A DNA stretch of 64,000 bases from Luteolibacter luteus (GTDB lineage Bacteria > Verrucomicrobiota > Verrucomicrobiia > Verrucomicrobiales > Akkermansiaceae): positions 1,736,001 to 1,800,000 of the forward strand of contig NZ_CP051774.1 in the NCBI RefSeq assembly GCF_012913485.1, given 5' to 3'. The notes under the pieces are model-generated. The model had not been told where the DNA came from. It worked only from the letters and a program-made list of their open reading frames with translations, and searched no databases. Position 1 is the stretch's first letter, and each line of letters begins with the position of its first letter. Of the stretch, positions 42,289-50,966 are shown one piece after another. Both the position numbers and the translations under genes were made by a program.

Positions 42289-45200
42289 ATGTTCACCCGT
42301 CCCCTCTTCCGCGCATCCTCCGTCCGGCTAGCCCTCCTGCTGGCGGCTTCCGCTTCACCGCTCCACGCCGCCCCCGGCTTCTTCCGCGGACCCGCCCTGC
42401 ACGGGGACACCATCGTCTTCACCGCCGAGGGCGATCTCTGGAAGGCACCCGTCAAAGGTGGCGCGGCCCAGCGGCTGACCTCACACCCCGGCATCGAAAA
42501 CTCCGCGACCATCTCGCGCGATGGCACGCAGGTCGCCTTCTCCGCCCAATACGAGGGCCCTATCGAAGTCTACATCATGCCCATCGAGGGCGGCCTCCCG
42601 AAACGCCTCACCTGGTATGGCGAGGGCGCCGTGCCCATCGGCTGGACCCCGGATGGCAAGGTGATCTGCGCCACGCGTGCCCACTCGACCCTGCCGAATG
42701 ACCAGCTCGTGGTCATCGACCCTACCAGTGGCACCGAGACCCTCTTTCCCCTCGCCCAGGCCAGCGATGGCGTCTTGGACGAAACCGGCAAGCGCCTCTT
42801 CTTCACCCGCCTCCCCTTCCAGGGCAGCAGCACCAAGCGCTACGAAGGCGGCACGGTGCAGAATCTCTGGCGCTTCGATGAAGGCGCGGCCGAAGCCGTG
42901 CCGCTCACCCGCGATTTCCGCGGCACCTCGAAGAACGCGATGTGGTGGCAGGGCCGCGTTTACTTCCTCAGTGATCGCTCCGGCACCATGAACCTCTGGT
43001 CCATGACTCCGGAGGGCGCAGACCTGAAGCAGCTCACCAATCACACCGATTTTGATATCCGGAATGCCGATCTCCAGGAGGGCCGCATCGTCTATCAGCA
43101 CGCGGGGGACATCCACCTCTTCACCCTCGCGGATGGCAGCGATGTGACGGTCTCATTTACGCTCCCTTCCGATTTCGACCAGACCCGAGATCGCTGGGTG
43201 AAGAAGCCCTTCGACTTCCTCACCTGCTTCAGCCTCTCGCCGGAGGGCGACAAGCTCGCGCTCACCGCCCGCGGCAGCATCTTCGTCGCACCGGTGAAGG
43301 AAGGCGGCCGCCTCGTCGAGATCCCGCGCGATCCCGGCGTCCGCTATCGCGAGGCCCGCTTCCTTCCCGATGGCAAGTCGATCATCGCCCAGACCGATGA
43401 AACCGGCGAGATCGAGATGGTGAAACTCCCCGCCAATGGCGTCGGCGAGCCGGAGCTGCTCACGCAGGATGGCACCATCTTCCGCTTCGCCCCCATCCCC
43501 TCGCCCGATGGCAAGTGGATCACGTGGCAGGACAAGAACCTCGAACTCTGGGCGCGGGATCTCGAAACGAAGCAGTCGGTGAAGATCAGCACCTCGCCGG
43601 TCCGTGGCTTCGATGACCTCACCTGGTCACCCGATAGCAAGTGGCTGGCCTTCGTCGAAAACGCGCCGAATACCTTCCGCAAGATCCGCCTCTACCACGT
43701 CAGCGATGGCAAGCTCATCGATGCCACCAGCGATCGCACGCTCAGCGGCTCCCCCACCTGGTCCGCCGATGGCAAGTGGCTCTACTTCCTCAGCGACCGC
43801 GATTTGAAGTCGCTGGTGAAGTCCCCATGGGGCCCGCGCCAGCCGGAGCCCTTCTACGCGGAGAGCACGAAGATCTACGCGCTCTCCCTTTCCAAGGAAG
43901 GCCGCTTCCCCTTCCAGCCGCCGAATGAACTGAGCGCGGAACCGAAGAACGAGGAGAAGAAGGAGAACGGCAAGGAGAAGGAAGAAAAGCCCGCCGCGCC
44001 GGTGGTGAATATCGATGCTGATGGCCTCCAAGCGCGCATCTATCAGGTGCCCGGCGTTTCCGGAAATCTCTCCGGCCTCGTCGCCACCTCGAAGCATCTC
44101 TTCTTCACCACCCGCCCCACGGGCGAAGAGGGCAAGCCGCGCCTGATGCGGCTCGATATCAGCAACGACTCGCCGAAGCCGAAGCTCTTCATGGAAGACC
44201 CAAAGGACTGGGACCTCTCGCAGGATGGCAAGAAGATCGCCCTGCAGCGGGGCGATGACTTCTTCGTGGTCCCTGCCGATGGCGAGGCCCCGGCGAAGCT
44301 GGAGAAGAGCGTGCCGCTCGGCCACTGGAATTTCGAGATCCACCCGAAGGAAGAGTGGCGCCAGATCTATCATGAGTCCTGGCGGATGCTGCGCGATTAC
44401 TTCTATGATCCCGCGATGCACGGCGTGAATTGGAAGGCCATCCGCGCGAAGTATGAGCCGCTGGTTGACCGCGTATCGGATCGTTCGGAGCTGAGCGAGA
44501 TCATGCATGAGATGTCCGGGGAGCTCAGCGCGCTGCACATCTACGTCCGCTTCGGCGATCTGCGCGAAGGCCCGGACTCGATCCAGCCCTCGCTGCTCGG
44601 CGGACGCTTCTCACGGGATAGCGTTTCCGGTGGCCTGAAGGTGGAACACGTCTTCACCACCGATCCCGATTACCCCGGCGAGACCAGCCCGCTGGCCCGC
44701 CCCGGCGTGGCGGTCAAGGAGGGCGATGTGATTCTCGCGATCAATGGCCGCGATCTCCGCCCGATCGAGAATCCTCAGCAGTTGTTGGAGCAGAAGGCCG
44801 GGCAGCAGGTCTTGCTTGATGTCCTCGCGAAGGAAGGTGGCGTCCGCCGCAATGTCATCGTCGAGCCGCTCTCGCCGGAAGCCGCCGCAGACCTCCGCTA
44901 CTCGGAGTGGGAATACACCCGCCGCTTGCAGACGGAGGAAATGGGCCATGGGAAGATCGGCTACGTCCACCTCCGCGCCATGGGCCCGGAGAGCATACTT
45001 GAGTGGGCGCGGAACTTCTATCCGGTCTTCGACCGCCAGGGTCTCATCATCGATGTCCGCCACAACCGCGGCGGGAATACCGATTCCTGGATCCTTGGCC
45101 GTCTCTTGCGAAAGGCTTGGTTCCATTGGTCCCCGCGCGCCGGCCAGCCCTACTCGAATATGCAGTATGCCTTCCGCGGCCACGTCACCGTGATCTGCAA

Positions 45201-45558
45201 TGAGTGGACCGCCAGCGATGGTGAAGCCTTCTCCGAAGGCTTCCGCCGCCTTGGCATCGGCAAGGTCATCGGCACCCGCACCTGGGGCGGCCAGATCTGG
45301 CTCGATTCGAAACGCTGGCTCATCGACAACGGCATGTGCACCGCCGCGGAGATGGGGGTCTATGGGCCGGAGGGCCAGTGGTTGATCGAGGGCACGGGGA
45401 TCGAGCCGGATGAGATCGTGGACAACACGCCGCGTGAGACTTTCCAAGGGAAGGATGCGCAGCTTGAGGCGGCGGTGAAGCATTTGCAGGATCTGATTGC
45501 GAAGGATCCGAGGCCCGTGCCGCAGCCGCCAGCGAGGCCGGATAAGACGGGCAGGTGA
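42289..45558 (+). CDS. Exported tricorn protease homologue
   Basis: This 1089-residue protein has a signal peptide (cut near LHA-AP). An N-terminal beta-propeller half has WD-like repeats (RLTWYGEGAVPIGWTPDGKVI and others), then a second propeller, a PDZ domain (about 785-870) and a C-terminal S41-type serine peptidase domain. Catalytic residues fit tricorn: His750 in SALHIY, nucleophile Ser976 in TASDGEAF, and Glu1039 in GTGIEPDE. Tricorn trims peptides for further degradation; here it would act in the periplasm, judging by the signal peptide. An acidic Lys/Glu stretch near 551-566 (NEEKKENGKEKEEKP) separates the halves. Confidence 0.9.
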   Translation: MFTRPLFRASSVRLALLLAASASPLHAAPGFFRGPALHGDTIVFTAEGDLWKAPVKGGAAQRLTSHPGIENSATISRDGTQVAFSAQYEGPIEVYIMPIEGGLPKRLTWYGEGAVPIGWTPDGKVICATRAHSTLPNDQLVVIDPTSGTETLFPLAQASDGVLDETGKRLFFTRLPFQGSSTKRYEGGTVQNLWRFDEGAAEAVPLTRDFRGTSKNAMWWQGRVYFLSDRSGTMNLWSMTPEGADLKQLTNHTDFDIRNADLQEGRIVYQHAGDIHLFTLADGSDVTVSFTLPSDFDQTRDRWVKKPFDFLTCFSLSPEGDKLALTARGSIFVAPVKEGGRLVEIPRDPGVRYREARFLPDGKSIIAQTDETGEIEMVKLPANGVGEPELLTQDGTIFRFAPIPSPDGKWITWQDKNLELWARDLETKQSVKISTSPVRGFDDLTWSPDSKWLAFVENAPNTFRKIRLYHVSDGKLIDATSDRTLSGSPTWSADGKWLYFLSDRDLKSLVKSPWGPRQPEPFYAESTKIYALSLSKEGRFPFQPPNELSAEPKNEEKKENGKEKEEKPAAPVVNIDADGLQARIYQVPGVSGNLSGLVATSKHLFFTTRPTGEEGKPRLMRLDISNDSPKPKLFMEDPKDWDLSQDGKKIALQRGDDFFVVPADGEAPAKLEKSVPLGHWNFEIHPKEEWRQIYHESWRMLRDYFYDPAMHGVNWKAIRAKYEPLVDRVSDRSELSEIMHEMSGELSALHIYVRFGDLREGPDSIQPSLLGGRFSRDSVSGGLKVEHVFTTDPDYPGETSPLARPGVAVKEGDVILAINGRDLRPIENPQQLLEQKAGQQVLLDVLAKEGGVRRNVIVEPLSPEAAADLRYSEWEYTRRLQTEEMGHGKIGYVHLRAMGPESILEWARNFYPVFDRQGLIIDVRHNRGGNTDSWILGRLLRKAWFHWSPRAGQPYSNMQYAFRGHVTVICNEWTASDGEAFSEGFRRLGIGKVIGTRTWGGQIWLDSKRWLIDNGMCTAAEMGVYGPEGQWLIEGTGIEPDEIVDNTPRETFQGKDAQLEAAVKHLQDLIAKDPRPVPQPPARPDKTGR

Positions 45559-45614
45559 ACTTATAACCACGAAATCACCATGATGCTCGAAGCAAACGAT
45601 CTTCCCTGCTTCAG

Positions 45615-45956
45615 TTGGGAAGTGATTGCGAGATCTCCCTGAGCCTCAAGCTTCCCTCGGAAAAATGGATGCAGCACTGGCCAATCGAAGTATCGGACGG
45701 TGATCGCATCCAAGACTTCATGGAAGGCTACGCCTCCGAAGATCGCATGGAGCATCGTTCAGCGATCGCGACGCTTATCACCTCATGTTTGGATCATCTG
45801 TTCGCACAAGACGAGCCGATCCCGGGAGAGTTGTTTGAGAGAATCGCCGCGATTTTGGCTCACCATCCGCAGGAACTGGGGTATTGGGCACGCGGGGAAG
45901 AGGATTCGTCACTGAGTTGGTTTTCGGTGACGCCATGGTCCGATCCTTGGACATGA
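45615..45956 (+). CDS. Small unknown protein, start uncertain
   Basis: The frame ends at 45956 and encodes up to 113 residues, with LFERIAAILAHHPQELGYW in the C-terminal half. No family recognised. Its start is unclear: only TTG 45615 or ATG 45669 are in frame. A good ATG pair at 45580 lies in another frame and reads MMLEANDLPCFSWEVIARSP before a stop. A frameshift near 45615-45640 is possible, which would join the two. It sits between tricorn and another orphan gene and looks like an accessory pair. Confidence 0.45.
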   Translation: MGSDCEISLSLKLPSEKWMQHWPIEVSDGDRIQDFMEGYASEDRMEHRSAIATLITSCLDHLFAQDEPIPGELFERIAAILAHHPQELGYWARGEEDSSLSWFSVTPWSDPWT

Positions 45957-46138
45957 CGCCGCCCAGGAATTCAAGTGAATGAGTATCCGAATGAGGCCAC
46001 GGCGCGCCATTCGCAGGATCTGAGTGGGGTGCCGCAGCACGGGCGAGGTCGGGCAGGACGGGGAGATGTAATCCAACCAACACTGGACCAATTCCGGATG
46101 GACATCAGAATAAGAAACACACGTGATAGGTTCACACC

Positions 46139-46672
46139 ATGAAGAGACTTGTATGGGCAACGCTGATCATCATCGCACTTGCGGCGGCCGGATTGATGCT
46201 TCTTCCATCGCTCGTGGGGACTGCCAAAATCGTCGCACCGGATAGCCTCAAGCCTGCTCCGGAAAGCATCCCACGCGTTGAGGCTGGGTCCTATTTGCCA
46301 GACGGGCTGACAGGAATTCGAATGGGTATGTCGCTGGAACATTTCCGGGGCACTGAGCATGCCAAAGACGCATCCGAGAAAGATTTCGATTTTCGGATCA
46401 CGACAACCAAGAGATATCAAGGCAAAGCATTTTCTGAAGCGACCTTCTACTTTGATAACGATGGGGATCACCCCCTCTACGAGGTCATCGTCGAGTACCC
46501 GTCGGAGTATGACTTGCCGCGGCATCTGGCGGAGAAGCATGGAGATCCCACTCACGAAGGAGAGTGGCGATACAGGGACCACGATGATTACTACATCATG
46601 ATCTGGACGTTCATAAACAAAGTGGTGATTGCCGCCAACATGAAGGGGACAGAGCACCAATCCAAAAAATAG
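46139..46672 (+). CDS. Membrane-anchored or exported protein, unknown
   Basis: This 177-residue protein has an N-terminal hydrophobic segment (about 5-27) that anchors it or directs export. A soluble domain follows with the polar, aromatic-rich stretch EGEWRYRDHDDYYIMIW and a beta-hairpin-like FNIDDDG-type sequence (YFDNDGDH). No family recognised. The GC content is lower than that of its neighbours, which with the orphan gene at 45615 hints at an accessory segment. Confidence 0.65.
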   Translation: MKRLVWATLIIIALAAAGLMLLPSLVGTAKIVAPDSLKPAPESIPRVEAGSYLPDGLTGIRMGMSLEHFRGTEHAKDASEKDFDFRITTTKRYQGKAFSEATFYFDNDGDHPLYEVIVEYPSEYDLPRHLAEKHGDPTHEGEWRYRDHDDYYIMIWTFINKVVIAANMKGTEHQSKK

Positions 46673-47055
46673 CACGGCATGGCGAGGTGGGTTGACCTTC
46701 GTCGAGCCGAAATTGAACTTCACTCTGCTTGCCTTGCCCCGCCACGTCTTCCCTATCCCCAAAGGGGAAAAGCCCCAGTAGCCGGGGGCTGCGATCCCTT
46801 CGGAGTCGAATCTGGATCGGAGCCGTCCGCAATTGCAAATAGATCGGGCTTACAGCCCTCCGGCAGGATGCGGGAAGGTTACCTAGGGCATTCGCCCTAG
46901 GCTGGCATGGGTCAGGCCCTTGGCCCGGAGAAGCGTAGGTCAGGACTTGGGCACGAAGATGCGGAGAGATCTGCTAGGAGCATCTTTCCGGCGATGGCGG
47001 CCAGATGGCTTCGTCCGCACAGGGGACTGTGCGGACCACCTTCTGTGGGCGGCCT
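46673..47055. other. Hairpin-dense non-coding spacer (candidate repeat element)
   Basis: This 383-base stretch has no protein gene. It contains a chain of short perfect hairpins: TCCCC/GGGGA at 46756-46768, AGCCCC/GGGGCT at 46771-46790, and CCTAGGGC/GCCCTAGG at 46882-46901. A gggct-tac-agccc hairpin lies between them. Such strings of palindromes are typical of REP-like elements. No transposase is adjacent. Confidence 0.45.
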
Positions 47056-48351
47056 TTAGCGTTTCGCATTCATCAACTCCTCGATCTCTTCCACCTCGAT
47101 CGGGATGTCCTTCATCAGGTCGAAGTTCGAGGTCTTGCCGATGACCACATCGTTCTCGATGCGGATGCCCAGTCCTTCCTCGCGGATGTAGATGCCGGGC
47201 TCGATGGTGAAGACCATGCCTTCCGCATAGGGCTCATGCGGCGGGGCCACGTCGTGGACGTCGAGGCCCATGTGGTGCGAAGTACCATGCATGAAGTACT
47301 TCTTCACGAGGTGCTTGTCCGGGCCCTGCTCTTTCGCTTCCTTCGCGCCGATCAGGCCGAGTCGCACGAGTTCGGCTTCCATCAGCTCGATGACCTGCTT
47401 CTGGTACTCCAGCGGGGTGTTGCCGGGGCGGAGGATTTCATTCGCGCCGCGGAAGACGCGCAGCACGGAGTTGTAAACTTCCTTCTGGCGAGCGGTGAAG
47501 CGGCCATTGACCGGAATGGTGCGGGTCAGGTCGGAGGCCCAACCGGCGTACTCGGCGGCCACATCGAGCAAGAGCATGTCGCCATCTTGGCAGATCTTGT
47601 CGTTCTCCACGTAGTGAAGCACGCAGGCGTTCTTGCCACTGCCGATGATCGGGCCGTAGGCGAAGCCGCGTGATCCCTGACGGACGAATTCGTGGAGCAA
47701 CTCGGCTTCCACTTCCCACTCGCCCACGCCGGGCTTCACGAAGCCGAGCAGGCGGCGGAAGCCGGCCTCGGTGATCTTGCAGGCCTTCTGGATGATATCC
47801 ACCTCCACAGGATCCTTCGTGATCCGCAGGCGGTGCATCAGCGGCGCCAGGCGCTCATAGCGGTGCAGCGGGTAGCGCGCCTGGCACTTCTTGATGAAGC
47901 GGTCGTTCGCCGTTTCCACCACCACCACGGCGCGCAGGTGCTCGTTCGTGGTCAGATAAATATTGTCGGCCTGCGGGATCAGGCGGTGCAGCCAGGACTC
48001 GAAGCTGTGGGCCCACTCGATGCGCTCGATGCCGGTCGCGGCCTTCGCCTGCTCCTTCGTCAGCTTCTCGCCTTCCCAGATCGCAATGTGCTCGCTGGTT
48101 TCCTTCACGAACAGGATCTCGCGCTCCTTCGGATCCTTCGCATCCGGCATCAGCACCAGCATGGTATCCTCCTGATCGACTCCGGTGAGGTAGAAGAGAT
48201 CCGCGTTCTGCTTGAAGGCCATCGTCCCGTCCGCATTCGTCGGATAGATGTCATTCGCCAGCACGATGACGATGCTGTTCGGCTTGAGCTGGGCGCGGAG
48301 CTTCTCGCGATTCCGGATGAAGAGCTGCGGGTCGATCGGGTCGTAGCGCAT
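47056..48351 (-). CDS. pepP: Xaa-Pro aminopeptidase (M24B metallopeptidase)
   Basis: The ATG at 48351 (MRYDPIDPQLFIRNREKL) fits the family N-terminus. The 431-residue enzyme has an N-terminal creatinase-like domain and a C-terminal pita-bread domain. The metal ligands visible are Asp263, Asp274 (DVAAEYAGWASD), His359 (GTSHHMGLDVHD), and the two Glu in FTIEPG and GIRIENDV, which hold a two-Mn2+ centre. It removes an N-terminal residue preceding proline. No signal peptide is seen, so it acts in the cytoplasm. Confidence 0.9.
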   Translation of the reverse strand: MRYDPIDPQLFIRNREKLRAQLKPNSIVIVLANDIYPTNADGTMAFKQNADLFYLTGVDQEDTMLVLMPDAKDPKEREILFVKETSEHIAIWEGEKLTKEQAKAATGIERIEWAHSFESWLHRLIPQADNIYLTTNEHLRAVVVVETANDRFIKKCQARYPLHRYERLAPLMHRLRITKDPVEVDIIQKACKITEAGFRRLLGFVKPGVGEWEVEAELLHEFVRQGSRGFAYGPIIGSGKNACVLHYVENDKICQDGDMLLLDVAAEYAGWASDLTRTIPVNGRFTARQKEVYNSVLRVFRGANEILRPGNTPLEYQKQVIELMEAELVRLGLIGAKEAKEQGPDKHLVKKYFMHGTSHHMGLDVHDVAPPHEPYAEGMVFTIEPGIYIREEGLGIRIENDVVIGKTSNFDLMKDIPIEVEEIEELMNAKR

Positions 48352-48507
48352 GGGTCCGACTCCAGCGGAAGCCCCCGCGCCCCGCAACGTGATTCAGAGG
48401 GCCCGCCGAAATCTTGGCAAAAGCTGCGGAATCGGCGGAAGCCCCGGTCAAGCAAGCGAACAGCCTGTCCCTTTTCTTTCACCCCCCTCGGGATGCCTGC
48501 CCCACCC

Positions 48508-48828
48508 TCACCTAATCTCCAGCCGCGCAATCCTCCCGCGCCGGATCTGGAAGCAATACTCCAACTCGATCGGGCTCCCCGGGAAAGCCCCCGAAACCAT
48601 CGCCGTCACGATCGTATTCTTCCCATCGTCCGTCACATCCCGCGGCACCATCAGCGGCGAATACTTGGCCGTCGTCTCCTCGATCCACCCACGGATCGCC
48701 GCGCGCCCTTGATGCTCCTGATCCTCGTCATGGACCACCGCCTCCTCCGCAAAGCAGGCGCTCGCCTCCTCCGCGTTCCCATCATTCGCCGCACGAAAGT
48801 ACTCGGGAAGAGGTTCAGGCAGATGCAT
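48508..48828 (-). CDS. SnoaL-like / nuclear transport factor 2-fold protein
   Basis: This 106-residue protein matches the SnoaL-like NTF2 fold, with YFRAANDGNAEEASACFAEEAVV, HDEDQEHQGRAAIRGWIEE, and IRRGRIARLEIR at the end. Related proteins bind small molecules or act as isomerases or hydrolases. The catalytic role here is unknown. It stands alone between pepP and nadK, all leftward. Confidence 0.85.
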   Translation of the reverse strand: MHLPEPLPEYFRAANDGNAEEASACFAEEAVVHDEDQEHQGRAAIRGWIEETTAKYSPLMVPRDVTDDGKNTIVTAMVSGAFPGSPIELEYCFQIRRGRIARLEIR

Positions 48829-48890
48829 GGCTCAATAAAACCCTATAACCCCGGGACGGCGATCACGAAAGCCATCAAAGGCTGTTCAAA

Positions 48891-48920
48891 TTTCGCGCCC
48901 TTTCGCGTCCTTTCGCGGTT
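48891..48920. repeat. Three tandem 10-mers with TTTCGCG core
   Basis: Three exact-length 10-mers (TTTCGCGCCC, TTTCGCGTCC, TTTCGCGGTT) follow one another in the spacer downstream of nadK. They are non-coding; their function is unknown. Confidence 0.7.
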
Positions 48921-48952
48921 AAAGATCCCGCTTTCCAAATCGCCTCCGTCTC

Positions 48953-49807
48953 TCAACCGCCCCGCCAATTCAGCTTCTGCCGCAGCGCCTCATAGAACGA
49001 GTGCCCCTTCAAGCGCAGCAGGTTCAGCACATGGTCCGCCTTCCGCACCTCGATTCGGTCGCCGTGGTTGATCGAGACGCAATCCCGACCATCCACCGTG
49101 AAGAGCATCGGTGCCTCGTCCGCATTCTCCGGTGCCAGCTCCACCACCGAGGCATCACTGATCACCAGCGAACGCTGGCTCAGCGTATGCGGGCAGATCG
49201 GCGTGATCACGAAAGCCCCCGCCGAGGGACTGATCAGCGGACCACCCGCGGATAGTGAATACGCTGTCGAACCCGTCGGCGTCGCCACGATCAAGCCGTC
49301 CGCCTTGTAGCGGTTCAGCAAGTCGCCATCGATATAGGCCGTCAGGGAAATCAGACGACCCGTCTGACCACGGGCCAGCACGATCTCGTTCAGCGCCATG
49401 AAGGTCTTCAACGAACCATCCACACCCTTCACATCCGCGCAGAGCAAGGTGCGGCGGCTGGTCTTGTAGTCGCCGGAAAGCAGCGTGTCCGCGAAAAGCT
49501 CCACCTCATCATCGGTGCAACTCGTCAGGAACCCAAGCGTGCCGATGTTGATGCCGGCCACCGGCTTGTCGGTCGGGCCCAGCTTGGCCACCGCATTCAG
49601 CATCGTGCCATCGCCGCCGAGCACCGCGATCACATCGCACTCCGCCGCCAGATCCGGACCATCGAGTCCACCGGGCAGTTGGCAATACGCCGCGACCTCG
49701 CGCTCCAACAGGGTGGCAATCCCACGGATCGAAAGCGCCCCTGTCAGGCGATCGATCGCGCTCCTCGCACCCTCCTTCGCAGTGTTGGCAATGACGCCGA
49801 CCTTCAT
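48953..49807 (-). CDS. nadK: NAD kinase
   Basis: This 284-residue enzyme phosphorylates NAD to NADP. The NAD-kinase motifs are present: GGDGT at 64-68, NEIVL for the catalytic region, and TPTGSTAYSLSAGGP in the second domain. Length is close to the bacterial norm. The start at 49807 gives MKVGVIANTAKEGA, the expected opening strand. It is cytoplasmic and monocistronic by position. A Cys-containing CADVKG substitution does not affect a known active-site residue. Confidence 0.95.
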   Translation of the reverse strand: MKVGVIANTAKEGARSAIDRLTGALSIRGIATLLEREVAAYCQLPGGLDGPDLAAECDVIAVLGGDGTMLNAVAKLGPTDKPVAGINIGTLGFLTSCTDDEVELFADTLLSGDYKTSRRTLLCADVKGVDGSLKTFMALNEIVLARGQTGRLISLTAYIDGDLLNRYKADGLIVATPTGSTAYSLSAGGPLISPSAGAFVITPICPHTLSQRSLVISDASVVELAPENADEAPMLFTVDGRDCVSINHGDRIEVRKADHVLNLLRLKGHSFYEALRQKLNWRGG

Positions 49808-50126
49808 GTGGTCCCTTTTCTAACGGCTGAACGCCCCTCCCGCAAGGGATCCGGGAGATTACTAGGAGAAAAGGTCATGGCTGAATGGCGCCGCGGACCA
49901 TTTGGGCACCACCTGGCAGTAGAACGCCGCCGCCAGCCCGGGCTAAATTAACCGGAACCATGCCCACCTCACGACCCATCAAGCCCTCCGCGACACTCCC
50001 GATCCCGATCCCGTCGTTCATTACCCGAACCTCGGGTGTTCGAGGGGCCGTCTCAGCCTGTTATTTTCCCTGTTTTAACAGGCATAACAGGCAGCGCTTG
50101 GCCGCGGCTTTTCCCATCGGAAATCC
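49808..50126. other. Non-coding spacer between nadK and tlyA
   Basis: This 319-base stretch has no gene I can support. It holds the second copy of the 35-bp palindromic repeat (50057-50091) and a short hairpin ACCCGA/TCGGGT at 50023-50037. The first ~60 bases may carry the nadK promoter, but no convincing pair was found. Confidence 0.6.
50057..50091. repeat. 35-bp palindromic intergenic repeat, copy 2
   Basis: Matches the copy at 30767-30801 at 34 of 35 positions. The outer inverted repeat here is extended to 8 bp (CCTGTTAT/ATAACAGG), with the inner CCTGTT-TT-AACAGG hairpin. Confidence 0.85.
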
Positions 50127-50855
50127 TCAGCCTAGCCAAGCGAGGAACTCCCGGTTTCCATCCGTCCCGGTGATCGGAGAGTCGATGATCCCCTTCCACT
50201 CGCGGCCCAGCTCCTCGGTCACGAAGGCTTGGATCTTCGCCACCGCCCGTTCGTGCAATGCCGGGTCCCGGACAATCCCGCCCTTTCCGATGTCCTCCCG
50301 TTCCAGCTCGAACTGCGGCTTGATCAGGCAAACGATCGAACCTCCCTCCTCCAGCACCCCGAAAGCCGCCGGCAGGATCTTGGTGAGCGAGATAAAGGAC
50401 AGATCCATCACGATCAGCCGGACCTTTTCTCCCAGCGTCGAAACTTCCAGACCGCGGGCGTTGAATTGCTCCTTCACCACCACCCGCGGGTCCATCCGCA
50501 GCTTGTAGGCCAGCTGGTTGGTCCCCACGTCGATCGCATGGACCTTCGCCGCCCCGTGCTGGAGCAGGCAATCCGTGAAGCCCCCGGTGGACGCCCCTAT
50601 GTCCAAACAAGTCCAGCCTTCCGGGGAAATCCCGAACGAGGCCAGCGCCCCCTCCATCTTCAGCCCGCCCCGCCCGACGTACTTCGGTTTCTCCTTGATA
50701 TCCAATGGCGCATCCTCGGCCAGCTTGGTGCTGGGCTTGTCCACCAGATGGTCGCCGGAGCGGACCTCACCAGCCAGAATCAGGCGCTTGGCCTGCTCCC
50801 GGGACTCGCAGAGTCCGCGGGCGACGAGGAGGGCATCAGCACGCTCTTTTTTCAT
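50127..50855 (-). CDS. tlyA: TlyA-family rRNA 2'-O-methyltransferase / hemolysin A
   Basis: The ATG at 50855 (MKKERADALLVARGLCES) is the normal S4-domain start of TlyA; a longer frame upstream was rejected. The 242-residue protein has the S4 RNA-binding domain (about 1-60) and a Rossmann SAM domain with LDIGASTGGFTDCLL, VIDVG-type strands and VMDLSFISLT. TlyA methylates 16S C1409 and 23S C1920 in mycobacteria; the Lys-Asp-Lys-Glu tetrad was not checked residue by residue. It is divergent from the DAHP synthase gene. Confidence 0.9.
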   Translation of the reverse strand: MKKERADALLVARGLCESREQAKRLILAGEVRSGDHLVDKPSTKLAEDAPLDIKEKPKYVGRGGLKMEGALASFGISPEGWTCLDIGASTGGFTDCLLQHGAAKVHAIDVGTNQLAYKLRMDPRVVVKEQFNARGLEVSTLGEKVRLIVMDLSFISLTKILPAAFGVLEEGGSIVCLIKPQFELEREDIGKGGIVRDPALHERAVAKIQAFVTEELGREWKGIIDSPITGTDGNREFLAWLG

Positions 50856-50917
50856 CCGGCGGGAAGTTAGGAGCCACCCCCGGTAGCCGGGCAAGGCCCG
50901 AATCCTGTTAAATCCCT

Positions 50918-50945
50918 CGCTACTCGCTACTTGCTACCCGCTACT
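50918..50945. repeat. Tandem heptamer repeat before the DAHP synthase gene
   Basis: Four 7-mers in a row: CGCTACT, CGCTACT, TGCTACC, CGCTACT. They end 21 bases before the GTG start at 50967. It may lie in the promoter or leader of that gene. Confidence 0.75.
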
Positions 50946-50966
50946 TCTTCCCCTTTCCTCCCGCCC

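Noticed and set aside
45975-46142. 55-codon frame starting GTG 45975 that overlaps the next gene by ATGA
   Set aside because: No domain, no ribosome-binding site, and an odd composition; probably chance.
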